Source: Xylogone sp. PMI_703 (Eukaryota > Ascomycota > Leotiomycetes). From it: DNA of 64,000 nt. The DNA lies in assembly GCA_021399445.1 (NCBI GenBank), contig JAJTUQ010000002.1, forward strand, positions 558,001 to 622,000, read 5' to 3'. The first letter of the stretch is position 1, and every line of letters begins with the position of its first letter. This document shows, piece after piece, positions 1-12,844 of the stretch. The notes under the pieces were generated by a model. The model searched no databases and was not told the origin of the DNA. It saw nothing but the letters and a program-made list of their open reading frames with translations. Both the position numbers and the translations under genes were made by a program.

Positions 1-1291
1 CGGTAATCTTGAAATCATACCCGTCATAACTATATCTGTATTGGAAACTAGGAACCTGGCAAACGCGTAAAGGTCATGTTAGGTTTCTGGACATTGAAGG
101 CCATGAGCTCAGGTGATGATGAAGGAATCCCTGGAGACACTATGCGAGAAACATAACCGTAGGAGCGAATGTACGAAGATTATGTAGCCAAAATGTACAA
201 TCAAAGTATCATTTCCACATGGTGGTCGTGGGTCAAGTTAAGATGCCAAGAGAAATGGATGAACTAGGCGACGCCTCCGTTCGCTAGACGATGCTCTCTT
301 CGGTTTCTTATCAGACGAATCAAAGCTCTCGTTGCTCTCTTATCTCTAGATCTCTTCCAGAAAGGATGACATGAGGATATGAGAAAGAATAGGCCATAGA
401 GTGCCGTCACCACTCCTCGGATCGTCGATATGAGGTCTCAATGCAGCTGCAATATTGAAGCTCTCATTTGACTGGCGCGTGGATCGAATGCTTCCATTTA
501 GAACGCCTGAAAGAGCTGTACCTGCTGCGGCTTCGCCCTCATTGCGTCATGCCATCCAGAATCCAACCTGCCGTACACGAACCAACAGAGCCCTCCACGC
601 CCGGGCTCTTCAACAGGCCCTTCTAGCTTACATGTTTCGCCAAGCAAGCCCAAAAAACAAATTTGCACGGGGCATGATGTCCTTGGAGAAAGCCCAGCCG
701 GTAACGGATAGCTGTACTCCTAGGTCTGGTCCAATTGGAATGATAAGACCATGATGGGTGTTCTGCTCGCTGCTTTCCGTGCTTTGACACTATAATATTA
801 TTTAAATTGGAGCGCCTCAGACCCCCAACATTCCATCTCGCAGCCCGACAGGGTGTCTGGTAGAGGCAATTATGAGGGGCAGCGCAAGGTCATGCAGGTC
901 ATCCACCCTGATCCCGTCACCCCTACCTTCTAAGCCAGGGCAGAGGTGACAGAGTACCACAGGAGGTATAGACAATGCTGGGTAGTCTCCATAATGCTCG
1001 GGAGCTAGACATCAGGTATATAGCCAAGCCAGTGCCCGCATCGATGTAAACTTGATCTTGACATAACACGATCTCGGTATTCCCATCCATAGGTATTATA
1101 TCACCCCATACGCATGTGAATAGTCCCATACTTTAAAACAACAATCCATTGTCCACTGGTTCCCGCTTGGCTGATCTGCCCATCCTCGAAGATATCCATC
1201 TTTCCAGCTTTATATCCTTTTTGCATCTTGCACCGCATAGTTGGAATCACCACCCCTGTAAGCTACGCAAGATACCCCAGCCAGAGCCATA
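1..1291. other. Gene-poor 5' flank
   Basis: I see no convincing gene here. A 99-codon open frame at 455-754 has no splice context and a composition that does not look coding. The last few hundred bases presumably hold the promoter of the DUF3602 gene that starts at 1292. Confidence 0.5.
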
Positions 1292-1828
1292 ATGAGCGCA
1301 AGAAACAGCGTGGAAGTCAGTCACGGCCGCGGAGGTATGTGTTATGCTGGAATCGCAAAAGCATCCCGGATTCGACATATGTGCTTGCTGACCCCCATCT
1401 CTCTATAGGAGCCGGCAATATAAGGCAAGATGCGACTCCGTAAGTCATGCTCAAAGATACAATTTTTACATTCATTCAATGTAATTTAATGGCAACTAAT
1501 ATTTCGCCCTAGCTATGGCGATGGTGAAATCGTCCGTGAGGGAGCAGTAGGTGACCATGGTGACGGAGCCTTCAGCACCGGCCGTGGCGGAGCTGCCAAT
1601 ATCGGTTCACCAGGCCTAAAAGCCGACCATCGCAAAGATAATGAAGTGGTCCCCGAGGTTGCTCTGCGACCAAGTATGGATAAGGAGAACTTCCACACTG
1701 GAAGAGGAGGAGAAGGAAACGTCCATATTGCCGAGTCCAAGTCCTCTAAGTCCAAACATCCTGAAGGTTTGGCGGACAAGCTGAAGTACAAGATATTCGG
1801 AAGGAAGAAGGAGCCAGCCACCGTCTAG
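1292..1828 (+). CDS. DUF3602 (PAR32-like) small protein
   Basis: Three exons, 1292-1334, 1409-1439 and 1513-1828, join in phase to give 129 residues. The protein carries three copies of a glycine-rich motif: HGRGGAGNI near the N-terminus, STGRGGAANIG in the middle and HTGRGGEGNV near residue 90. That repeat defines the fungal DUF3602 family. The budding-yeast member Par32 is a phosphoprotein linked to TORC1 and ammonium-transporter control, so a nutrient-signalling role is possible by family only. The C-terminus is basic (KLKYKIFGRKK). Exon 2 is only 31 nt and the first intron splits the first repeat. The start was chosen because it opens directly into that repeat. No enzyme motif, signal peptide or membrane segment is visible. 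Confidence 0.82.
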
Positions 1829-3068
1829 GTCATTTGGAATACAGAGAGCTCTACATGAGGAAGGGGCATCCTGAACAACTCTAGCACATATTCTGAAGCT
1901 GCAGACTTCAGCAGAGTTGTGTCTGTTATCATTGCTCGTCGTATCTCTTGAAGTGTGGTGTCATATGAGCATAGATGGGGTGAAAAAGTCGGGAGGATTG
2001 TGGCTTCGGAGAAGACCGACGTGTTTCTTTTGTCGTAGCCATCTAGATACCAAATCCGTTTGTTTCTGTCATGAAGCCTTTTGACATTTTCCCGGGGAAT
2101 AATAATTATTGCTATGAGTTGGTTCTGGTCAAGTCAATTGAATGGTGCTCAATAAGTATTTTTTTACCATGTTCGTTCTGTGGTAATAGGTTTCGCCAAA
2201 TGCGAGCTCGCACTTTGGGAAGCTCAGCTCTGTAGCTCCAGGAGCAACCAAGCAACATTTTTGATGTTGAGCTCCATGTGCGACTAGATTAACACTGAAG
2301 TATACGTGTTGGTAACTGAATACAGCTCTGCCATATTTTATTGAAAGTTGGGAGAATCGATTTTGTATGTTTAGAGCCGATGATATGCTTCGTTTTAGAT
2401 ATCTCGGAGCTTCCCCTCCAGTCCGTATTTTTGTATATATAAGCGCGACACCTCGAGCTATTTTTTGAGCTCGCCAAAGATTAATCGACATAAATTTCTT
2501 GAAATTAAACATCTAATCTTTGATGTCTCAGCTGCTTACTAGTCAAAGTAGTAGGTGCGCGGTTTAACAGCCATAGCTCTAATAATTTTTTTAAAAAAAA
2601 TCTCTTCCCTCGGTCGAGTCATATTTCCGAATCTGTACCGTTACGGATATTGCGCGACTACGGCTGCTGATTATTCCCTACTGGAATTATCCGACGTCCC
2701 CTCGTTGACGAAGGCAAGCGCGCTAGCGCCATCACCGCAATTACCACCTAATCGCGTACAGAAAACAACCTTGGTTGTTTCTCGTCGCGTCTCATTTTGG
2801 GCCAGCTGCGCAAAACTTCAGAATCGATTCGCTATCGATATCGCGCGAAGCTCCTAAGACGTCCTACAGCCATTGATCTCTTTCCTTGTACTAGTTCTGA
2901 TAAAAAACTGTACGCCTGCTGAAGGTCGCGGACGGCCCAAATCTGAGAAAGCTCTCCTATTCCCACTTTGGTGTGATCATCTATCATCCTACATCAAGAA
3001 GTAGCTCGCAAACGCGAAATCCTCTCGTCATTCCACCGCGAATTATTTTCGACTCAGACATTGGAAAT
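1829..3068. other. Intergenic region upstream of the BAH-PHD gene
   Basis: This stretch contains the 3' end of the DUF3602 transcript and the promoter/5' UTR of the next gene. Open frames at 2129-2512 (-) and 2555-2857 (+) resemble no family I know and have no splice or start context, so they are not called. The frame of the BAH-PHD gene stays open upstream to 2973, but that part looks like 5' UTR. Confidence 0.5.
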
Positions 3069-4443
3069 ATGGCACCCAAGCATGGTCTTCTTGGTGCGAA
3101 CCTTGATGATGGGTCTTCGAAACGGTCGAAGCGTTCCGCGACCGGATCCGCCACGCCGGATGTCGATGAGGTTACCCACTTCACAGTCCAGTATCCTCTG
3201 ATGAACAGCAAGCGCAAGCTTTCAAAGAAGGAGCAGGAGCTGGTTGATCACGCTGAGTTCCAAGCTTCGCCGTTCGTTCCTAAGGGTCAGGAGAAGAGTG
3301 AATTGGACCAGTACTACACAATCACGCCAATACAAAATTGGTCGTCGATGAAGAAGTACAATAACTTCATTAGTAAGTACCGCTAATTTGATTATCTCTG
3401 AGTAGCCAGAGTCGCTCTTCTGAATGCGCGTCTGACACGGTAGCTCAGTCCAGGGAGAAATTTACAAGAGCAACCATTTCGTATACGTTAAGGGAGAAGG
3501 AACTACTCCCAAGGATAAGGAAGAGCATAAGTCTTTCTGGGTCGCCAGAATCTTGCAAGTTAGGGCGAAAGATCCTCAACATGTATATGCGCTGGTAAGT
3601 ATACAACTCAAGACCCCTTTATTGGATACGTAATAACCTTCCAGGTTGCATGGATGTACTGGAGAGAGCAATTGCCGCCTGCCAAGGGGCCTGATGTTGT
3701 AAATCCGGGCATTTCTGGGCAGCGCACATACCACGGTTACCATGAACTGATCGCATCTAACTATATGGATGTCCTTGACGTACTATCATTCGCAGGCAAG
3801 GCTGAGGTCAATCATTGGTTAGAAGAAGGTAACGATGAGGACCAAACATCAGGACTTTATTGGCGCCAGACGTTTAATAGAGAGACTGGTCAGCTCTCAG
3901 TGAGTGCCCTTATCGATATTGAGGATTACCTGGTGACTAATACGTTTAACTTTGTAGCCCATTAAGACACACTGCATTTGCAATGGTCATTCTAACCCGG
4001 ACTCCATGATGTTTGTCTGTGACAATGACACATGCAAGATCTGGCTTCATCCAGAGTGCTTGATTGATGACATTCTTACGAAGACATATAAAAAGTTGGT
4101 TGAGGGAGAAAAGACTGAAACCGAAAGCGCAAGTGCATCAGCAGCGCCAGCATCAGCCTCAGCCGATCCAACGGATTCGGATACTATTGAGAGCAAGCCG
4201 GCTGTCAGTGAGACTACAATCGTGAGCAAGCCAAACGGAACTGATTCCAAGGATGTTGTAAGGAAGGGTAAGCATGGAAGACTCTCTGGGAAGAAGATCT
4301 ACCAAGGTCTTTTCAAAGCTGTTATCAAGGATGAGGAAAAACCACCGAAATTCGAAATCACAGATTTACGAAAGGATTCGGAAGGCCAGAAAACCTGGTT
4401 GGAGCCTATTATTTGTCCAAAGTGTGGCACAGCACTCGAATGA
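3069..4443 (+). CDS. BAH-PHD chromatin reader, EPR-1-like
   Basis: Four exons (3069-3372, 3449-3594, 3645-3899, 3958-4443) give 396 residues. An N-terminal Ser/Lys-rich segment is followed by a BAH domain at about residues 85-235, with the typical FVYVKGEG, SFWVARILQV and AWMYWREQ blocks. A C4HC3-type PHD finger follows: C241/C243, C256/C261, H266/C269 and C388/C391. The last zinc pair is separated from the first three by about 118 residues, including a low-complexity Ala/Ser/Glu stretch, so the finger is split. BAH-PHD proteins such as Neurospora EPR-1 and plant EBS/SHL read H3K27me3 in Polycomb-type silencing; equating this gene with EPR-1 is inference from architecture. The start at MAPKHG was preferred over an upstream in-frame codon. 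The next gene is an LSD1 homologue. Confidence 0.85.
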
Positions 4444-5673
4444 TCTAGTATCTTAATTTTCACAGCAACTGTGTCAGCGGAGGATAATTTTTAGCGCTAC
4501 AAATCCGAGCCTCAGACTGGCCTTAGACAGTACCGCCAATTAGCTATGTCTGGGATTCCGACGGACACAAACCATCCGCAGATTCCTCAACAGGCAGAGC
4601 GCTTCTGACTACTCAGACTGTTCGGCCCTAATGCCTCACATTGTACATAACGCAACCTTCCTTGTTCAGGCACAATACTTCAGTTCAACCAGGTTACCTG
4701 GCCAGCCGTTTCCTTTTCTTTTCAGTTGTTTCTTAAAAGTCGTTCACCTCTTAAGCGGTGTTTCGGAGTTTATAGGCGTTGAATTTGTATACCCTTGGCG
4801 TTCGCTTTCGCTCTGGGCATGAAATGATTGGGAACGGGAGGGTTGTACTGGTTATGTAGTTGAGGGGAGATGCTGAGCTTCATTGAAGAGGCGAGGATGC
4901 TAGAGGGCTATTTCGGGAATACGGGTACTACACACTGCGTAGCTGTCAATTAATCAATTGTATTTGAGATGAAATCTTTCTATTCGAGGACTAGTGTGAA
5001 TGCAGCAACGAGGGTTTACTCTGAAATTTCTGTGAGCTGAACATGATCTCCCGCGGCGACTGTAGCAAGGATTGCCAAAGGTACAGGAATAGTTAGGGCC
5101 AAGAGTTTCTCCTAAGGAATACCTTTTTAGACATACATAAACGGAAGGTAGTTCTTTTCTTGGGAGACTTGACGTTGAGAAATTAGTCGGAAAATTGACT
5201 ATAGACCACGTGATTAGTCTGCATTGTCGCATCGACCCCATTCTGACCCGAGAAACTTTAGACAGGAATAATATATGCATATCTCACCACTGCTTCTATG
5301 AAGACCATTAAGTCCTTTAGCTGCGTGTACTTACCCAGCGGCGGCGCAGAAAAGTGTTGAGCTTTTGCGTCTAGACTCGAAGGGTGGAAATATACATGGC
5401 TTTCATGGATGCGACAGGTGAGCCGCATACCCCATGTCCAGGAGATACTCACATATCAAGTTTGTAGAAGCGCTAATTAGCTAAACAGAACTCTGAACAG
5501 CGACCGTTGATGTATTTGGTTGATGTGCAATAGACTGGTTCACGAATGGGATGTCAGTAACTGAGGCGACCCTCGAGTAGCATCCCTGGTGACTATCTTT
5601 GGCGTCCCCAGTCTACATATATATTTGATCTCGACGGTGACCAAAGTTAAGGTCACAAGATTTAGCGCTAGAT
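4444..5673. other. Intergenic region, LSD1 promoter side
   Basis: I see no gene here. A CACGTG E-box core lies at 5207-5212, about 460 bp before the LSD1 start codon. Such sites bind bHLH factors in fungi, but function here is unproven. Confidence 0.45.
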
Positions 5674-8600
5674 ATGGCGACAACTATGGAAGCTCAAACA
5701 TCGCTACAAGATGATCTCACTCATGACACTCTGATGGGACTGCAAGAATTAGACTCGCATCTGTCAATGTTCGATTCTTCAAATGCAGTCTCTACTCCTG
5801 GTGCTATGTCGAATACCTCTATGGATGAATCTATCCAGCTAGATGAAGTGCCTTCTCATACTATTGTGGTTGATTCATCCTATAGTAGGTATTCGTCTGA
5901 TCATGTCGCTGAAATTGACACTCCTGCTAGCACGGCAGGAGCGAAGCTCTTACTTAGCCGTAGCATAAAGTATGTATGAATTTCTACAGCCTCCGTACCT
6001 GCTTTTCGATTATAGCAAGCATTACTATGAAGACATTGAATTGACCTTTACTTTAGGGTTGAGCCACAATCAAATCATATTGCAACCTCACATGATACTT
6101 TGTATATTAAGGCTGAGAGCGCGCGAGAATCATTAGTCTCTTCCATGATGTCTGATCTCACCGATGCATCTTCCGCATTATCCTCATTGTCCAGCAAGGC
6201 TACAACACCTACTGGCTTTGATTCTAAGTCGACTAAGAAAGTCTCGAATTCACCCCGCTCTAGTCGACTACGGCAAAAGTACGATGTCCGCCCGAAACTC
6301 TCCATTCCCACTGATATTGCGCCATCGGAGTATGCTAGACAGTGTATAGCAGCAGCAGAGGCGTCACGGTTGAATCCGTATAGCCTACATCCCGAAGAGC
6401 ACACAATGTTCCGAAATCATCTGAGTCATCAGCAAGTCACGACTTACTTAAACATTAGGAATGGTATTCTGAGATTGTGGACGAGAAATCCATTGATAGG
6501 CGTAATGCGTGATGAAGCCATAGGGTGTGCAAAGGATATCCGTTGGTTTGAAGTTGCTGTTATCTGTCATGAGTGGTTGGTCCGTCGAGGATATATTAAT
6601 TATGGATGTTTGGAGCAAACACCTATTGGCGCAGAAGCTAAGAAATCCCGATCTGGTAAACGGAAACAAAAGACTGTTGCTGTTATAGGAGCTGGCATGT
6701 CTGGGTTAGGCTGTGCTAGACAACTCGAGGGCCTTTTTTCTCAATTTGAGGATCGGTTCCATGAGATGGGCGAAGAGGTCCCACGGGTGGTTGTATTGGA
6801 AGGAAGAGATAGGATTGGTGGAAGGGTATATTCACGAGCGCTAAAATCGAAACCTAAGCAATCATCTATGCTAGGAAAGGGAAGTAGATGTACAGCAGAA
6901 ATGGGCGGTATGATTATCACTGGCTTTGACCGTGGCAATCCCTTGAACATCATTGTGAGAGGTCAATTAGCTCTGCCATATCATGCACTGCGACCCGATA
7001 CTACAATATACGATGCCACGGGAAGACCGGTCGACCTTAATCGCGATCAATATGCAGAAAAGCTTTTCAACTATATTCTTGATCGGGTGAGCGAGTATAA
7101 ATTTAAGGTTGAACAGCCTCCCTTGGTCGATGGTGATAGAGATCTATTAGATGCCGGACGAGATCCAAGTATAGAAGGCACCAAATCAATAAGGGAGGTC
7201 GAAGAAGGCGCACCTGCGAGTTCGCAGTCTCCCTCGAATCCTCCACCCTCAGCTGTTGCTGAAATGCAACTGGTTCCAGTATCATCCGATCGCTTAACTG
7301 GCAGAGTGAATATGGAGCCTGGAATACCTGCTGTGCATACGGCCGCATATAAAGCTCGGGAGATCGGATGGTTGCTACGCCCTGGGGTTGGCATTGAGGC
7401 TGATCTTGATCTTGAACCAGCTGTGAGATCCAGGGATGCCACTCTTGGATCTGTATTCGATGAGGCTATTCGTCAATACACGAGAATTGTCGATTTCACA
7501 CCGCTTGATCTTCGTCTGATCAACTGGCATGTAGCAAACTTGGAATATAGCAATGCTACTACCTGCAACAAACTTAGTTTGGGTGGCTGGGATCTTGACG
7601 CAGGAAATGAGTGGGAAGGGAAGCACACCATGGTCACAGGCGGATACCAGCAGGTCCCAAGAGGCCTTTTGAATTGTCCCCGGCCATTGGATGTTAGGAA
7701 GAAGAGCGCCGTAAAGAGAATCACATATAGCCAGCAAGATTCCAAACCGTCGAAGATTGTCTTCATTAATGGAGAGATAATTGAGGCGGACTATATCGTG
7801 TCATCACTTCCTCTTGGTGTTTTAAAGCGACAAGACATTGAGTTTGAGCCACCGTTGCCAGACTGGAAAACTGGTGCAATTAGAAGAATCGGCTTTGGAA
7901 CTTTGAATAAGGTCATTCTTGTTTATAGCGAACCATTTTGGGACCCCCAAAGGGACATTTTTGGGACACTTAGGAACCCGCTAGACCGCTTCAGTTTGGA
8001 GCAGAAGGAATATTTCTCAAAACGAGGACGATTCTTCCAATGGTTTAACTGCACCAATACCGCTGGACTGCCTACTCTAATTGCTTTAATGGCTGGCGAT
8101 GCAGCGTTTCACACTGAAAAAGCTACGAATGAGGATCTTATTGCGGAGGCAACGGATGTTCTGAAGAGCGTATTTGGTTCTGCTGTTCCAAAACCGGTAG
8201 AGGCGGTTGTTACTAGATGGGGACGTGATCAGTTTTCCTATGGTAGCTACTCATATACCGGACCGAATTTCCAACCTGATGACTACGAAGTTATGGCGAA
8301 GCCGGTGGGCAATTTATTCTTTGCAGGCGAGCATACCTGCGGCACACATCCAGCGACTGTGCATGGAGCATATATCTCTGGTTTAAGAGCTGCATCAGAG
8401 GTTCTTGAGGCAATGATTGGACCGATCAAAATCCAAGAGCCACTCGTCCCTCCCAAAGAGAGTAATGGCGCAAAAAGAAAGGCCGAAGCCATACAGAGTC
8501 AACAAGACCCTAAGCAAGCCGCGATTGAGGCATACGAACTAGAGATCTGGAACTGCATCTATTCTAAAATCGGTGATAGACCCTGGCGGCCCCCAAATAA

Positions 8601-8997
8601 CTATGCGAACCCTTATCGCATGTATAGTAAGGATAAGTGGGAGGAGGCCAAAGCCAAATGCGAAGAAGGCAGACGTCCAGGGAAAGGAAAGCCAATACCA
8701 AATGAAGTCAAGAAGATGGTTACTAAAATGTGGAAAGAGGCCTCTGAATTGGAAAAAGCGCCCTACAATGAGAAAGCCGCTGAACACAAGAAGGCATACG
8801 GCGCTGCTCTTGCGGAATTCAATGAGAAGGCAGCTAAGTGGGATAAAGAAGCCCTCGCAATTAGGGGGGAATTTATTAAGGCCCATCCAATGGCAGCCAG
8901 CCCCGAGGAGGCTCTCGACAGTCCTGCAAGACGTGATAGGAGAGCAAAACGTATCAGTGGATATGCAGAGAACTCTGACTCCGATGTAGAACTGTGA
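5674..8997 (+). CDS. LSD1-type lysine-specific histone demethylase with HMG box
   Basis: Two exons (5674-5969, 6057-8997) encode 1078 residues. A Ser/Thr-rich N-terminus precedes a SWIRM domain (about 188-285), then a flavin amine oxidase domain opening with the FAD-binding motif VAVIGAGMSGLG (about 307-318). Lys717 in GFGTLNKV matches the FAD-contacting lysine of human LSD1, and FFAGEHTCGTHPATVHGA is the C-terminal FAD motif. An insertion rich in Pro/Ser/Glu interrupts the oxidase domain near residue 370. From about 941 an HMG-box-like segment follows, then a charged helix. The family removes methyl groups from histone H3 lysines in the nucleus; fission-yeast and Aspergillus LSD1 homologues also have the HMG box. 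The codon start is the first ATG in frame after a clear non-coding leader. Confidence 0.93.
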
Positions 8998-9397
8998 ACA
9001 TCATGCAATGGATATACGGTAAACTGGAGAGGCTCATTGTAGAGGAGTTTGAACGGCCAATTCTGTACATATCAATTGGCGGGTGGCTATGGCGTCTGGA
9101 TGCCGGATTGCATTCATCGGCCATTACTTTTGAGCGTGCATTGGGGGGTTCATTACGGTACCAGGCCATTGCATACGTGATTTTCAAGTGTTAATGCAAA
9201 TTACCATATGTATACAGTTATTAAAGTATCTATGAGTTCCGAATATCCTGATATGATGTTTTTAAGCTCAACATCCCTGGTGAAAGCAAGGAGGGGCAGT
9301 TCACCTCTTGAGAGTCCCTCGCTTATGAGCTCGGAACGTCAACCCCTCGATCCCCGCAGCTCTCCACGTCGACATCCCCCAACCCAAAAATTCCAAG
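8998..9397. other. Intergenic spacer between LSD1 and capping protein beta
   Basis: This holds the 3' UTR of the demethylase gene and a short promoter for the capping protein gene. Nothing else is apparent. Confidence 0.5.
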
Positions 9398-10496
9398 ATG
9401 GCGGACGCAGACCCCTTTGACAGCGCTCTGTAAGTTACCTACCCCAATTTAATAAACAGCTCTGTAGCATCTAGCTAGAGCACACGGAATATCAAGACTA
9501 AACTCACTGACACCTTACAACTAGCGATCTCCTCCGCCGCCTCGACCCTAAACACACTACCTCCCACCTCAATGGTATCCTGAGTCTCGTCCCTGATATA
9601 ACAGAGGAGCTCCTATCTTCAGTTGACCAACCACTCTCGATTGCTCGATGCAGGAAAACCGGCCGAGACTATCTATTGTGCGACTACAACCGTGACGGGG
9701 ATGCATACAGATCACCATGGAGCGGAGAGTTTGAGATACCTGGCGCTGGTGTGGCAGAGGACGCGCCAGAGGGAGCACCGAATGAGAGGGTGAGAAAGAT
9801 GGAGATCAAAGCTAATGAGGCGTTTGATGTGTATCGAGAGCTGTATTATGAGGGAGGTGTCAGTAGTGTCTATCTTTGGGACTTGGATGATGGGTTTGCT
9901 GGAGTGGTGTTGTTGAAGAAAGGTTGGTCTTCTTCTATACTATATATCATGTTCTGTTGTTATACTATGTTTGATGAGCTCTTTTATATCACGTTTGATG
10001 TAGCAGCCATTCTGTTACTCTTGTTGCGTTTTGCATGGCATGATCAAATGGAGAAGGATGCTTCACCTGGTTGACTATTGCTAACCACTACTCTTTGAAA
10101 ATAGTTGCGACCCCATCTGGAAAATCCGAAGGAGCCTGGGACTCAATCCACGTCTTCGAAGTCGTAGACCGAGCTCGCACCGCGCACTACAAACTCACAT
10201 CCACGGTCATCCTCCACCTCTCTACCGGTAGCGATGCTCTCGGTGAGATGGATCTCAGTGGTAACATGACCCGCCAGATCGAGAGCGATCTACCCATTGA
10301 AGATGACACCTCGCACATTGCCAACATTGGTAAGCTGGTAGAAGATATGGAGCTCAAAATGAGGAACTTGTTACAGGAGGTCTATTTCGGCAAAGCCAAG
10401 GACGTCGTTGGGGATTTGAGGAGCGTGAATGCTCTTACTGAGTTGAGCAAGGAGAAAGCTACACACCAGGAGATGATCAACTCTATGAAACGGTAG
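9398..10496 (+). CDS. CAP2: F-actin capping protein beta subunit
   Basis: Exons 9398-9429, 9525-9922 and 10105-10496 give 273 residues, the usual length for CapZ beta. Family blocks are easy to see: [66 protein letters not shown] and the C-terminal [16 protein letters not shown]. The protein pairs with the alpha subunit to cap barbed ends of actin filaments in cortical patches. The first exon is only 32 nt and its junction completes a leucine codon. The second intron, 182 nt, uses a gttggt donor, weaker than the gtaagt donor of intron 1. The gene converges on the epimerase gene downstream. Confidence 0.95.
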
Positions 10497-11458
10497 AAGA
10501 ACGTTGTCGTTCAGTGTTGGCTTGTTTTGGTGGAAAGATAGATTTCCCCTGTCCTTCCATATCTAGATTTTTTGTTGAGGATATCCCAAATCCATGCTTG
10601 GCTTTTGGCGATGAAAAAGCAGATAATGCCCGTCATGAATAAACCGATTCTTTTTTGCTTATTCCTGGTACAATTAAACTTAGTGACACATTGTTTACAG
10701 ATTGGATTAGGTAACGCTACAAATGATTTTTAACTTGACTTCTTAAGTTTTCGGGTCTGATAGAAGTATTATTGGAGACTATGTTAGAGCTAAGGCTCTC
10801 GAGGATTAAGATAGTGAGTCTAGAAATATCCAGACTATTATTTGCCGTGATATCCCGTACCCATTAGCCATATGTGAAAAATAGTCAAATTAAAATGCTT
10901 AACACCAAAAGAGAACTGAATCCGCTCTCGCTATGAACCAGAGACTAAAAACAAAGCAAAGCACCTGTTATTACACCAAACAAGCCCTAGATGCTAATCC
11001 CCCTCTTCCCTCACTTTTTGCGAAGGAGCGCAAAACGCAGAAAACAAAGGAGACTCGACCGTCATATAGGTACATGGAGTGTTGCAAAAGGAAATGAAAA
11101 CACTACTATTCGCAATGCAAAATGAGAGACGAGATGAAGATAAGTAAACGGGATGGAGATTACAAAGACTGGAGTGTTAGAGAGATCGAAGAAGGAGAAT
11201 GATATTTGTTTTGACAGGAAAATTGTTGAAGGAACTGTTGGCGCCGATTCGCTCTTGAGTGGTGATTATGTATGTCCAAGTCCGTTACTCGTCATCATGA
11301 ATCGTTTCGCTTTCGTGGTGATGGTACCGCTGAGGTTTTCAGTGTAGTTATCTCGGTGTCTTATTATTAATGTATAGTGTGTATTAGAGGGAGTAAACCA
11401 AGGAGGAATCGTCCGTATACCGGTCAATACTGTTGTGTTCACGAAGTCCGGAGGCTTC
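10497..11458. other. Convergent intergenic region
   Basis: This is the space between the 3' ends of the capping protein gene (+) and the epimerase gene (-). It is AT-rich with several short open frames, none supported. I see no RNA gene. Confidence 0.5.
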
Positions 11459-12844
11459 TTATTTAGCAGCAGGCCACCATCCAATACGAATATAGCTGTC
11501 AATAACCTCCTGTAGCAACTCCTTCGTCAACTTCGGTTTCTCGTACTTAAATCCTAAGACTTGCTTGAGTCGGCTTCCATCCATACTGAGATCGGTATCT
11601 TTCAATAACTCCTTTTCCATGAAAGGTGTGATAGGCCCCGGTCTGGTGATTCCTGCTTCCTCCAATAGATCTGCCCAAGGACCCAAAACATCATCATTGA
11701 TATCGTCCACAACACTATCCATATTGAGTCGCGCGAAGGTGCTGATTAGCTGTCCTTGGAAGCCAGTCTCGATCTTGAATATTTGACCGATGAGATCAGC
11801 AACCAAACCCTGAGTGGTTTGGCCATCATCAACGACATTGAAAATAGGAGTCTTCCCCATGGTTTTCTCATCCCAGTTTGGCTTATTCTTGACGGCGTAC
11901 CAGTCAGCTACATCCCAAATCGCTCGAGCAGCGTCAGTCACGTGTACGGTGTTGCAGCGAAGTTCTTTCGTCCAGAGGAATTTCATCTCCTCTTCCTGGT
12001 GCTGGCAGACACGGGCAAGGCAGAGAGCAGTGGATACGTATTGGGCGGTATACTCGCCATATACGTGGGAGAGACGGACGATTGCGAGGTTGAGACTAAA
12101 ATATGTTAACTTTTGCATTTTGGTATGAGATTTTGGATGAAAGAGGACTTCTTGGGTATTTTACCAACCCGTCAGGAGCGGATAATGGGAGTAGAAAAAG
12201 AGGGAAATCATTGAACCTACCCCTCAATTTTGGCCAATTCTTCCTCTGCTTGCAACTTGAACACAGCAATTTTGCTCCACGGCTTTAATTTATCACCTTC
12301 TTTACTTGGTTGCGAATCAGATTTATACACCATTCCCGTACTAAGCTCGATGAAAGCCTTGACGCCTCTTTTGGCTGATTCTTTGCCAACCGCCAAACTT
12401 AATGCTAGAGATCGTAGCTTGTAGACTTCGTCTTCTTGCGAGTACCTGGTCTCACCACCACAGTTGAACACATAATCCCACTGTTTGCCATCTGGCCGAT
12501 CAAAGATACGAGCTAGTGATTCTATATTCGTGAAAGGATTGAGTTAGAGAGGTGTTTCCAGAGCCAGGATAAATGCGCGGGCCATAGCAGAGAAGAAGAC
12601 GTAATGGCAAGAAAGGGAAAAAAAGAACAGCAGGCTACATACGCTCTCTGCTGGCATCTGCCTGCAAGAATCTATCCTGCGAACAAGCCTCCTGGAATTC
12701 TGGTGCCAGCCATGCCAGCTGTGGCAGGACCTTATCCACGATCCGAACTTCGGATGCTAGATTGTTCTTGTGAATGTGCAGGGCGAGAAAACGTCCGAGG
12801 TAGCCCAGTCCACCGATGATGAGCACAGCCGGCTTCTCCGCCAT
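11459..12844 (-). CDS. NAD-dependent epimerase/dehydratase (extended SDR)
   Basis: Three exons on the minus strand (12643-12844, 12221-12521, 11459-12095) give 379 residues. The N-terminus carries the Rossmann motif VLIIGGLGYLGR; later come FIELSTGMVYKS, AIVRLSHVYGEY and NTVHVTDAARAIWDVADW, all typical of extended short-chain dehydrogenases acting on nucleotide sugars or sterol-like substrates. The serine of the catalytic triad is visible, but where YxxxK is expected (after LKPWSK) the sequence reads IAVFK, so the catalytic tyrosine appears to be missing. The substrate is unknown and the protein may be non-catalytic or reductase-like. The start at MAEKPAVLIIGG places the Rossmann fold at the N-terminus, leaving no targeting peptide. 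Confidence 0.87.

Noticed and set aside
2129..2512. 127-codon frame on the minus strand upstream of the BAH-PHD gene
   Set aside because: No recognisable motif, AT-rich codons and no supporting context; it could be chance.
8573..8989. 138-codon frame overlapping the LSD1 C-terminus
   Set aside because: It is a shifted frame of the HMG-box coding region, whose own frame is clearly the real one.
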